A DNA stretch of 35,270 nt, taken from a virus. The stretch covers positions 1 through 35,270 of IMG/VR virus record IMGVR_UViG_3300005288_000100; one strand, given 5' to 3'. The position numbers and the translations under genes were made by a program. This document shows positions 27,937 to 33,972 of this stretch, piece by piece. Each line of letters starts with the position of its first letter. Position 1 is the first letter of the stretch. Below the pieces are notes generated by a model. That model did not search any database, was not told the DNA's origin, and saw only the letters and a list, made by a program, of their open reading frames with translations.

Positions 27937-27971
27937 ATCATACAGACAAAAGAAAAGGCCGTCAAGCGGCC
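27937..27971 (-). promoter_or_regulatory. hybrid terminator-promoter element
   Basis: On the minus strand AGGCCG-CTTGA-CGGCCT forms a hairpin followed by TTTCTTTT, a convincing terminator for the gene at 27979. TTGACG (27965-27960) in the loop and 3' arm is the -35 box, and TATGAT (27942-27937) follows after 17 bases, a convincing promoter for 27903. Confidence 0.85.
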
Positions 27972-27978
27972 TGTAGGG

Positions 27979-28188
27979 TTATTTCAGTTCTTCTAAGACG
28001 TAGTCATTCTGACTATCAAACAATCCTTTCCCATCTGTAAAATAGTCACGGTATTTGTAGTGCATATGAAGGGCAAAAGCATTCTTAGCAGCTCCAGATG
28101 TTGCCCAACCACATTTACTGCCAAACTTGATAAGTCTTCCTGTTGACACTTCACGGATTACAAATACCGTTGTATATTGTTCTTTCAT
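27979..28188 (-). CDS. unknown small protein (69 aa)
   Basis: A 69-residue protein (KEQYTTVFVIREVSTGRLIKFGSKCGWATSGAAKNAFALHM), strands then a helix, resembling small phage proteins that begin with a beta hairpin. TAATG overlap upstream. It ends just before the terminator-promoter element. Confidence 0.68.
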   Translation of the reverse strand: MKEQYTTVFVIREVSTGRLIKFGSKCGWATSGAAKNAFALHMHYKYRDYFTDGKGLFDSQNDYVLEELK

Positions 28189-28367
28189 TATTCAACCTCT
28201 GTAGCAATCTGTGTGATTTTAAAAGTAATTTCTTTACCTTCAATCAAACGACAATAAGTATCTTCGCTAGTGTTTTTAGCAACACATTCTAATGCCTCTT
28301 CCTTAGTGTCAAGTTCAAACAGTTCAGTTCCACCATAATTGCATGTGCTGAATACATAATATTTCAT
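28188..28367 (-). CDS. unknown small protein (59 aa)
   Basis: A 59-codon gene (MKYYVFSTCNYGGTELFELDTKEEALECVAKN) with GGAAGAA upstream. The strand-helix pattern is typical of an unnamed phage family. TAATG overlap downstream. Confidence 0.66.
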   Translation of the reverse strand: MKYYVFSTCNYGGTELFELDTKEEALECVAKNTSEDTYCRLIEGKEITFKITQIATEVE

Positions 28368-28604
28368 TTATTCTTCCTCCACGGGCGGTTTAGGCAAATA
28401 CTGCCAATGTGTAATTTGACTCTTGGGAATCTCATTATAATTTCCCCAAGCGAACCATTGCTCTTGACAATACCATCCAGATTGAAACTCACAAGTGCAG
28501 ACATGAATACCATCTGTAGCGATTACAGCAATGCTGTCAAATACTTTGGAGCCGTCTACGTTTAGTTCGGGTAGGCGATGTTGTACGGAAATCCAATTGT
28601 TCAT
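28368..28604 (-). CDS. DUF551 domain protein (78 aa)
   Basis: A 78-residue protein with NNWISVQHRLPE at the front and ITHWQYLPKPP at the end, the two signatures of DUF551, a short domain common in phages and prophages of Gram-negative bacteria. Function unknown. Its stop is directly followed by the start of the next gene. Confidence 0.88.
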   Translation of the reverse strand: MNNWISVQHRLPELNVDGSKVFDSIAVIATDGIHVCTCEFQSGWYCQEQWFAWGNYNEIPKSQITHWQYLPKPPVEEE

Positions 28605-28608
28605 TTAA

Positions 28609-29853
28609 TTAATCCTCTGTTGTGAGCCAATCTTGTACCAATTTTCGCATACGTTTTGACAAAATGCAAAGCTTAATTGGTTTACCATCACGAATTTGTG
28701 ACCTCCAAATCCATTGCACAATTTCTGACAAAGCAAACTGGTTAGCATCCACCATACCACCATAGTCAGACAGGAAAGCTGATACGGTTTGATGAGGGAA
28801 GCGGTTATAACAGTGAACAAGCACTGACCTTTCCCGGTATATGTTAGTTGCTCTACTTGTGCAAGGTAGGTAACAACCAATCACAAATCCATCGCTATTC
28901 AAGTCCCCAACACCTGCACCGAACCCAACAGGACTAACCTTCTTACCACCTTTAGTTTTAGGTTGAGCAACAGAGGATGGAGTACACCAAACTAATTCAT
29001 TACCTTTAACTTTCGCTGTATTACCTACTGCACGGATACTGTTAGCAATCTTAGATAGTTGCTTGGGTGTTGAGTCTTTATACCACGTAGAAGAAAGAGA
29101 TTCACCAGCCCATTCTTTAACTTGTCTTTCGCCAACAAACTCAATTAAGGGTATCAAATCCTTTTTGCTGATATGTCTAACATCCACTTCTGTAAAGGGT
29201 TTAACAGTGATACCTTTCATAGATAAGAATGTATCTAGAATAGAGCCCTTAAACAAATAAGTAAGTAAGATCACTCTTTCTGCACAAGTAATAAGTTCCA
29301 TTGGAAGTTGTGTAACAAACATATGCTCACTACGTTTCGCTTGATACACCATACTCAATCGACACATATTAGCAAGCTTAGAGTATTTAGTATCATCACC
29401 AATACTATCATCCAGCCAAACTAGTTTACCATTCTCATCTACCTCTAATTGTTTAAGATGCTTAAGGTATTCAAAGTCGGCCTTAGTGTAAGCATCACCT
29501 AACGGTTCAATAAAACTAACTTCTTCATCAAGAATGAGAGTGTATTTGTTTTCTTTAATCCAATACAAATGATCTTTCTTCAAGCTTGCATACAAAGCAT
29601 GTGTAATACTAATGTTAACACCTGATTGTAGCAAGTCTAAAAGATGAGCACCTTTAGTTTTAAAATCAACATCTGTATTAGGTGCTACAAACTTAGCATC
29701 ACTACAAGCATTAACAACTCTAACTTCACTTTCTGACAGCAATGGCGTCACATACAGAAAAGCAGTATTAGGATTAGCTTCACACCAATTCAGGACAGCG
29801 GTTGATTTACCACTACCCATAATTGAGTCTAAAAGCTCGATTTCTATAGCCAT
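28609..29853 (-). CDS. helicase-like P-loop NTPase (414 aa)
   Basis: By far the largest protein of the minus block. Walker A is MGSGKST (12-18), Walker B is LILDEE (106-111), and ITHALY (83-88) fits motif Ia/Ib spacing of superfamily 1/2 helicases. The C terminus (FALSEIVQWIWRSQIRDGKPI) fits motif VI with an arginine finger, and SRATNIY...LVHCYNRFP resembles motif IV-V. It would be an ATP-driven nucleic acid motor in replication, repair or host attack. AAAAAGGAAAG precedes the ATG. The exact family cannot be named from sequence alone. Confidence 0.78.
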   Translation of the reverse strand: MAIEIELLDSIMGSGKSTAVLNWCEANPNTAFLYVTPLLSESEVRVVNACSDAKFVAPNTDVDFKTKGAHLLDLLQSGVNISITHALYASLKKDHLYWIKENKYTLILDEEVSFIEPLGDAYTKADFEYLKHLKQLEVDENGKLVWLDDSIGDDTKYSKLANMCRLSMVYQAKRSEHMFVTQLPMELITCAERVILLTYLFKGSILDTFLSMKGITVKPFTEVDVRHISKKDLIPLIEFVGERQVKEWAGESLSSTWYKDSTPKQLSKIANSIRAVGNTAKVKGNELVWCTPSSVAQPKTKGGKKVSPVGFGAGVGDLNSDGFVIGCYLPCTSRATNIYRERSVLVHCYNRFPHQTVSAFLSDYGGMVDANQFALSEIVQWIWRSQIRDGKPIKLCILSKRMRKLVQDWLTTED

Positions 29854-29984
29854 TAATTCTTTCCTTTTTACTATACTTTGTGGGTACTCTTTCTCTTAAG
29901 CCAACACCTCTACAGCCCTTGATTTATAAGGGTTTGTCAAGTGAAACCGTAAGCATCGATTTCTGTCAGGCTTCAAGTTATGGA

Positions 29985-30368
29985 TTAACTTGAGGATTGC
30001 TCATGATCAAGATATTCCTGATAAGTATCCCAATGCTTGACAATCACTTTAGATTGCTCCTTATATTTCTTACGTTCTTTATGATCACTAACCCCATGGA
30101 ACGTAATCAGATGATTTGTCAAAGCTCCGTTCTGTTGATTAGCATCCATCAGCTTATTCTTAGCTGAACGTTCAAACGTCTTTCCACAAATCTTACAGCT
30201 TGCACCAATGTAACTCTTTGTGATATACGGCTGCCTACGTCGGTATTTCTCAAGAATTTGATTGGCTTCATCAGCTCCATTACACTGAGAGTAATAAGGT
30301 TCCATCATACCCACTAAGGAACTGATACAGCCTAGCAGTTCGTCTAGGTCTTCGTTAGAGATTTCCAT
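29985..30368 (-). CDS. C2H2-type zinc-finger-like protein (127 aa)
   Basis: A 127-residue protein. CKICGKTFERS...GALTNHLITFHG gives C-x2-C followed 27 residues later by H-x4-H, a long-linker C2H2-like finger. A helical N terminus and a basic, helical C terminus flank it. Binding to DNA or RNA is likely but the target is unknown. It ends about 130 bases before the helicase-like gene; that gap holds a CCCTT/AAGGG hairpin and no clear promoter. Confidence 0.7.
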   Translation of the reverse strand: MEISNEDLDELLGCISSLVGMMEPYYSQCNGADEANQILEKYRRRQPYITKSYIGASCKICGKTFERSAKNKLMDANQQNGALTNHLITFHGVSDHKERKKYKEQSKVIVKHWDTYQEYLDHEQSSS

Positions 30369-30586
30369 TACAAAATCCCCTTAATAACATTTTCATACTG
30401 CTCAATATAATCCCTCATACCCCTTTCAAACTGATACGAGGTTTCCAGATTACCACAGTATTCAATTGTACCACCTTCAGGATAAATAAACTTAAGCCGT
30501 CCAGCATAACTGTTCTCTACAAAAGCTTTCTCTTTGTAATGTTCCTCAGCTTGTAAGAAACCTTTCCACCACATTGATTTCTGCAT
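30368..30586 (-). CDS. unknown protein (72 aa)
   Basis: The ATG at 30586 is in a TGATG overlap with AGGAAGG at five bases. QKSMWWKGFLQAEEHYKEK...YQFERGMRDYIEQYE is typical of small phage proteins with a W-x-x-G front and a G-x-x-D-Y helix. Function unknown. Confidence 0.68.
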   Translation of the reverse strand: MQKSMWWKGFLQAEEHYKEKAFVENSYAGRLKFIYPEGGTIEYCGNLETSYQFERGMRDYIEQYENVIKGIL

Positions 30587-30801
30587 CAAGCCTTCCTCAC
30601 CAAATAAGACAGAATGTCACGAAGCTTCTCATCATACTCCGAATCTTTCTTGTCCATATAATACAGTTTACGGACTTGATCAAACATTTCTGACTTCTCT
30701 TCCTCTGCATACCGTTGTTCAAGAATCTTCTTACAAGCCATCATTCCCTCGCCAGTTTCTTGCTGCAAAGCTCTTACTTCTTCAATCGTTGGATTTCTCA
30801 T
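30586..30801 (-). CDS. small protein with EF-Ts N-terminal (UBA-like) motif (71 aa)
   Basis: Residues 6-29 (IEEVRALQQETGEGMMACKKIL) closely resemble the conserved start of elongation factor Ts, in which V-x-x-L-R-x-x-T-G-A-G-M-M-D-C-K-x-A-L forms the UBA-like domain that contacts EF-Tu. The rest is charged and helical and lacks the EF-Ts core. EF-Tu-Ts is a subunit of RNA phage replicases, so a small protein that binds EF-Tu or blocks EF-Ts is an attractive idea, but this is inference from motif alone. Confidence 0.7.
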   Translation of the reverse strand: MRNPTIEEVRALQQETGEGMMACKKILEQRYAEEEKSEMFDQVRKLYYMDKKDSEYDEKLRDILSYLVRKA

Positions 30802-31172
30802 AGTAGATCATGCTCCTCAATTTTAGTTGAACACTGCTCAGGATTCACTTTGTATTTCTCTTGTTCTTCCTCTTTGATCTGTGCTAAGACAGCTTTATCC
30901 TCAGAGTCATACACACCAAGGATGTTATCCCACACTTCACAGAAATCGTAATACTGCTCATACAGAATATAAACCTTCATCACTCTTCCCCCCACCCAAA
31001 TCACATCAAACACATGACACATATCAGACAGCTTCCTGACATACGTATCATAATCCATAAAATTCCCCACCAAGAAGAACACCCCTTGACTATTCATGAC
31101 AAGCATCTCCCCCTCTTTCAGCTTAAGCTTCTGTCCCGTAGATGTGTCGATTATTTTGAATTTCTTTTTCAT
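30798..31172 (-). CDS. unknown protein, possibly a fusion of two small genes (124 aa)
   Basis: A 124-residue protein. Residues 1-60 (KKKFKIIDTSTGQKLKLKEGEMLVMNSQG) look like one small beta-rich domain. From Met65 the sequence (MKVYILYEQYYDFCEVWDNILGVYDSEDKA) looks like the start of a second small protein. GGGGGGAAGAG lies just before that internal ATG (30980), so a separate 60-residue product could also be made. ATGA overlaps at both ends. Confidence 0.66.
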   Translation of the reverse strand: MKKKFKIIDTSTGQKLKLKEGEMLVMNSQGVFFLVGNFMDYDTYVRKLSDMCHVFDVIWVGGRVMKVYILYEQYYDFCEVWDNILGVYDSEDKAVLAQIKEEEQEKYKVNPEQCSTKIEEHDLL

Positions 31173-31312
31173 TTGTTAACCCAGATAATCCGACTGTGAA
31201 GACCGTCACCTTTAGTTTTAGTGACGAAAGGAAAGAACCAGTCTTTATCTTTGAACGGGACGTACACAAGATTACAACCCCACTCGTGAGAAACACCAAC
31301 AAGATAACTCAT
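31169..31312 (-). CDS. unknown small protein (47 aa)
   Basis: A 47-codon gene with GGGGAG about eight bases before ATG. MSYLVGVSHEWGCNLVYVPFKDKDWFFPFVTKTKG is aromatic and beta-rich. ATGA overlap with the next gene. No family recognised. Confidence 0.64.
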   Translation of the reverse strand: MSYLVGVSHEWGCNLVYVPFKDKDWFFPFVTKTKGDGLHSRIIWVNK

Positions 31313-31313
31313 A

Positions 31314-31508
31314 CTAATCTCCCCAATAGCTCATATCTTCACATACAGCATCAGTGGCATTCCATTTGGAATCAGGATCGTCTGTCACGTATGTTTCATA
31401 AAGACTTTCAGCATAAGCTTGACATTGCACAAGTTCCCAATCCGTGTTACGGGCAAGGTATCCTGAAGCCTCTAAAACCCAATCTGTTTTCTCTGATAGT
31501 ATAGCCAT
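31314..31508 (-). CDS. first gene of the minus-strand block, unknown (64 aa)
   Basis: A 64-residue acidic protein (AILSEKTDWVLEASGYLARNTDWELVQCQAYAESLYETYV). AGGAGG before the ATG is one of the strongest ribosome sites in the block, and the promoter at 31537-31565 lies about 30 bases upstream. Early, strong expression is expected. Function unknown. Confidence 0.7.
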   Translation of the reverse strand: MAILSEKTDWVLEASGYLARNTDWELVQCQAYAESLYETYVTDDPDSKWNATDAVCEDMSYWGD

Positions 31509-31536
31509 GAATACATCCTCCTATTGATTTCCACAC

Positions 31537-31565
31537 AGCCTACCTCCATCACCAACCCCTGTCAA
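31537..31565 (-). promoter_or_regulatory. sigma70-like promoter of the minus-strand block
   Basis: On the minus strand TTGACA (31565-31560), 17 bases, TAGGCT (31542-31537), facing away from the plus-strand promoter at 31686. Confidence 0.75.
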
Positions 31566-31594
31566 CACAATTTCGAAAAATCTTCTGACAGAGT

Positions 31595-31629
31595 GTAGAT
31601 AAATCTACTGAATAAATTTACCAAATAGA
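31595..31629. promoter_or_regulatory. palindromic half-sites in the divergent control region
   Basis: GTAGAT-AA-ATCTAC (31595-31608) is a perfect palindrome, and a third TAGAT (31625-31629) pairs with ATCTA (31603-31607). It lies between the two divergent promoters, a natural place for a regulator controlling both. Confidence 0.45.
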
Positions 31630-31685
31630 TTTGCCCAAGGAGATTTCCCTTAAATGGTGCCTAGAGAATATTTTTAAATCATTGC

Positions 31686-31714
31686 TTGACACAGGGAGGG
31701 ATGTGGTGGAGAAT
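31686..31714 (+). promoter_or_regulatory. sigma70-like promoter of the right plus-strand block
   Basis: TTGACA (31686-31691), 17 bases, GAGAAT (31709-31714). The -10 box matches four of six. The first gene follows 35 bases later. Confidence 0.6.
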
Positions 31715-31749
31715 TGGTGTATCTGAAACGTAATGAATAGGAGAAATTC

Positions 31750-32043
31750 ATGGACTACCAATGTGTAGTGAGAGTGCAGACGGAAGCTTACAAACGAGGA
31801 GCTACATATTTCTATGGTAAATCCTTGCGTGTTCTGCAAAAGCAGAGTACATTTGACCTGCTGAAAGAAGAATGCGATAGTGTTGGGATAACAGACGGTA
31901 TTGAAAATATTCTGAATCTGCATAAGGTCGGTGACGGTGTGTATTCGTTAGTAGCTGTAAATCTCACAGAAGACCCCGAGACAGGTTACACTGATGGTTG
32001 GGACTTAAAACTTACTCCGTACGAGGAAGCTAGAAATGATTGA
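31750..32043 (+). CDS. unknown protein (97 aa)
   Basis: A 97-residue protein, first gene of the right plus block, with AGGAGAAATTC before the ATG. Beta-rich front (DYQCVVRVQTEAYKRGATYFYGKSLRVLQ) and acidic end (TPYEEARND). It overlaps the next gene by eight bases. Function unknown. Confidence 0.72.
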   Translation: MDYQCVVRVQTEAYKRGATYFYGKSLRVLQKQSTFDLLKEECDSVGITDGIENILNLHKVGDGVYSLVAVNLTEDPETGYTDGWDLKLTPYEEARND

Positions 32044-32239
32044 TGTTATGCAAAAGATTTACTATGGTGATACAGGCTCAGGTGATTTTGTTGAAGTCAC
32101 TGTGGATTCTATTCAGAACCTAGCCATTCATCTAGGCAACGAATCCATTCACGGCCACAGTCGATGGGTTATCTACGAACAAGATATTGACAAGCTGATC
32201 AATACTCTACAAGAGATTCAGAAGGTTTATTTCTCTTGA
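32036..32239 (+). CDS. unknown protein (67 aa)
   Basis: A 67-residue protein (IDVMQKIYYGDTGSGDFVEVTVDSIQNLAIHLGNES...IYEQDIDKLINTLQEIQ). Coupled to the preceding gene by overlap. Strands then a C-terminal helix. Function unknown. Confidence 0.68.
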   Translation: MIDVMQKIYYGDTGSGDFVEVTVDSIQNLAIHLGNESIHGHSRWVIYEQDIDKLINTLQEIQKVYFS

Positions 32240-32319
32240 CCCATCACAAACAATGTGACAAGATGCTGTGACTTAAAGATGTATGCAAATAAATTTGAAT
32301 GACCTATTAATGTAATGCT

Positions 32320-32592
32320 ATGCAGCGAAAGGCTATTCGATATGCTGACAGCTATCGTACAAGGGAACGATTGGGCACGAAAACAATTGACGTTTGGTCG
32401 ATTATTACAGACCTTGAACGGAACATGTCTCCAGAAGTTGACACCCTAAAGACTAGGATTGAGAAGCTTGAAGATATGCTTCGGTGGTACATTGAGGAGG
32501 ATGAAATCCATGAAGGTGATCCTGAGAACCAGTATTGGATTGACGGGAAACATAAAGCTATGAAACTCTTGGGAATGGAGATTGAAGAATGA
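32320..32592 (+). CDS. unknown coiled-coil protein (90 aa or 55 aa)
   Basis: The frame is open from ATG 32320, but that start has no ribosome site. An internal ATG at 32425 with GGAAC upstream gives a 55-residue form starting SPEVDTLKTRIEKLEDMLRWYIEEDE, which is the conserved-looking part (a heptad helix followed by EGDPENQYWIDGKHKAMKLL). Which start is used is uncertain. ATGA overlap with the next gene. Confidence 0.62.
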   Translation: MQRKAIRYADSYRTRERLGTKTIDVWSIITDLERNMSPEVDTLKTRIEKLEDMLRWYIEEDEIHEGDPENQYWIDGKHKAMKLLGMEIEE

Positions 32593-33173
32593 AAACTAAA
32601 ATTGCAGCATATGAAAAGATCCTGAAGCTTGTGACAGAAGAAATCTCTAAGGATCGTATTGAGCTTTCTAAGTCTACGCTGGAAACGGTGATTGAGAATC
32701 TTAAGGTTAGTGAGAAGTTTGGTATTCCTCTACAAAGCGTTACAAACAATCACGTAGGTTGGCTCAAAGTAGGCAAACGTTATGATGACTTCATCATTTT
32801 GGGTAGGTTTGGAGAGAATCACGGTAGAACAATCTCTTGGTCTGACAGTGGTAAGCAACCAAGGAAAACTGGTGAGTGGTTGCTGTCAATTCGATTCCCA
32901 ACAGGAGCTTACATCTTTGGCGATGGGAGTATGTTTGACAAGTCTTATCCAAAGAAAACCTTTGACATGTTCTTTAAGGATCTTAAAGGTTATCAACCTA
33001 AGTTCTGTGATGCAGCTAACCACTGCTTGTATTTTACAGATGAAACGGCTAAGGCTGTGTATGATGATTTCTACGTTCTGTTTGACAAGTATAAAGGCTT
33101 GGTTCAAGATGAGATGAAAGCACAGCGTAAAGAGAAGCTGCTGAAGGAACTGGAAGAATTGAGTAATGATTGA
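32589..33173 (+). CDS. unknown protein (194 aa)
   Basis: A 194-residue protein. Residues 1-40 are helical, the middle (VGKRYDDFIILGRFGENHGRTISWSDSGKQPRKTGEWLLSIRFPTGAYIFGDGS) is beta-rich, and the end (DEMKAQRKEKLLKELEELSN) is a charged helix. ATGA overlap with the preceding gene. No family recognised. Confidence 0.72.
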   Translation: MKTKIAAYEKILKLVTEEISKDRIELSKSTLETVIENLKVSEKFGIPLQSVTNNHVGWLKVGKRYDDFIILGRFGENHGRTISWSDSGKQPRKTGEWLLSIRFPTGAYIFGDGSMFDKSYPKKTFDMFFKDLKGYQPKFCDAANHCLYFTDETAKAVYDDFYVLFDKYKGLVQDEMKAQRKEKLLKELEELSND

Positions 33174-33234
33174 TGAACACATGCAGCAATTAAGTGAGAT
33201 GGAAAATAAATTGAATGGGTGGGAGGAATTTTGA
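33166..33234 (+). CDS. possible very small gene (22 aa)
   Basis: A 22-codon frame (MIDEHMQQLSEMENKLNGWEEF) between two overlapping genes. It overlaps 33173 upstream and TGATG downstream. Its last codons contain GGGAGG for the next start. Coding status is uncertain. Confidence 0.35.
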   Translation: MIDEHMQQLSEMENKLNGWEEF

Positions 33235-33287
33235 TGGCTATTGAGCAAGTGGTAATGTATAATCCTCAGATGGAACTATGTTTGTAA
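33234..33287 (+). CDS. possible leader peptide (17 aa)
   Basis: A 17-codon frame behind a strong GGGAGG site; its stop lies just inside the next gene (overlap 33278-33287), which lacks its own strong ribosome site. A translational-coupling leader is plausible. Confidence 0.38.
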   Translation: MAIEQVVMYNPQMELCL

Positions 33288-33445
33288 CGGAGAAAGAAGC
33301 TCTCCAGCACGAGCTAAAGGAAAACCTATGGGATATTGCCTGTTCAGACTTTGGACGCTACGATGAGGTAACTTTTGCCTATAAAGATGACTTCTACGGC
33401 TTCCTTAAGGACCATCGAGAGATTGTTTTGAAGGTGTTGGAATGA
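33278..33445 (+). CDS. unknown protein (55 aa)
   Basis: A 55-codon gene (MFVTEKEALQHELKENLWDIACSDFGRYDEVTFAYKDDFYGFLKDHRE), helical and charged. Weak ribosome site; ATGA overlap with the next gene. No family recognised. Confidence 0.64.
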   Translation: MFVTEKEALQHELKENLWDIACSDFGRYDEVTFAYKDDFYGFLKDHREIVLKVLE

Positions 33446-33678
33446 TTGATATCAGAAGTTCAAATACTCTGGTAGCATATAGTTCTTCAGAACTGCAAGA
33501 GTATGCACGCAAAGGGTTGTTGTGTTGTGGACAACATGACTTGTCAGAATTTCTTGAAAAACTTCTTGAAGGAATGTATAGTCAAAAGGAATTGGATAAA
33601 GTTGTTGAGGAAGCTGAAGAAGAGGCTCGGGATAACCGGAGCGATTGGTGTTCTGAGTGTGAAGCTGAATTAAATTAG
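33442..33678 (+). CDS. unknown protein (78 aa)
   Basis: A 78-residue protein with paired Cys near residues 28-29 and CSEC near the end; the C-terminal half is a strongly acidic helix (KELDKVVEEAEEEARDN). Coupled to the gene before. Function unknown. Confidence 0.68.
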   Translation: MIDIRSSNTLVAYSSSELQEYARKGLLCCGQHDLSEFLEKLLEGMYSQKELDKVVEEAEEEARDNRSDWCSECEAELN

Positions 33679-33687
33679 GAGATTACA

Positions 33688-33876
33688 GTAAAGATTGGTA
33701 CAGAAGTAAAAGTAGTAGCTATGTTTTACGGTCATGAATTTAATGATGGAGAGATTGTGAAACGTTATCCACTAGAGTATGATAATGACCATAAAGAATT
33801 GGTTGGGTTTATTGACAACAAAGGACAATCTTGGTACATGGCGCCCGACGAGTATGAGATTCTTGAAGCAATTTGA
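33688..33876 (+). CDS. small SH3-like protein with missing start codon (62 aa)
   Basis: A 62-codon frame whose product KIGTEVKVVAMFYGHEFNDGEIVKRY... ending WYMAPDEYEILEAI has the usual pattern of a small beta-barrel phage protein. AGGAG (33677-33681) is six bases before the codon at 33688, which is GTA, not ATG, GTG or TTG. No in-frame canonical start exists before ATG 33721, which would remove eleven residues of the domain. Either non-canonical initiation or start-codon loss. Confidence 0.45.
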   Translation, partial: VKIGTEVKVVAMFYGHEFNDGEIVKRYPLEYDNDHKELVGFIDNKGQSWYMAPDEYEILEAI

Positions 33877-33908
33877 TTAATATTCTTTGCAGGGTGTTGG
33901 AGGGGAGG

Positions 33909-33926
33909 GGCAGCGTTGCTGCTGCC
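33909..33926 (+). other. hairpin upstream of the primase-helicase gene
   Basis: GGCAGC-GTTGCT-GCTGCC forms a 6-bp GC-rich stem, preceded by a G-rich run and followed by GGCGCC. It lies 47 bases before the primase-helicase start and could modulate its translation; there is no T-run for termination. Confidence 0.5.
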
Positions 33927-33972
33927 ATTCAGGCGCCATTGGGCTTTAAAGGCAATTAGCTAGGAGAGAATT

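Noticed and set aside
29870-29898. Minus-strand promoter TTAAGA-18-TATAGT before the helicase-like gene
   Set aside because: The predicted transcript start would fall inside the ribosome site, leaving no leader, and the -35 is weak.
29916-29940. CCCTT/AAGGG hairpin and TTGACA between the zinc-finger and helicase-like genes
   Set aside because: No T-run follows on the minus strand, and no -10 box lies 16-18 bases from the TTGACA, so neither terminator nor promoter is supported.
32236-32264. Plus-strand TTGACC-17-CAAGAT as promoter for the 90-aa gene
   Set aside because: The -10 match is three of six; insufficient without other evidence.
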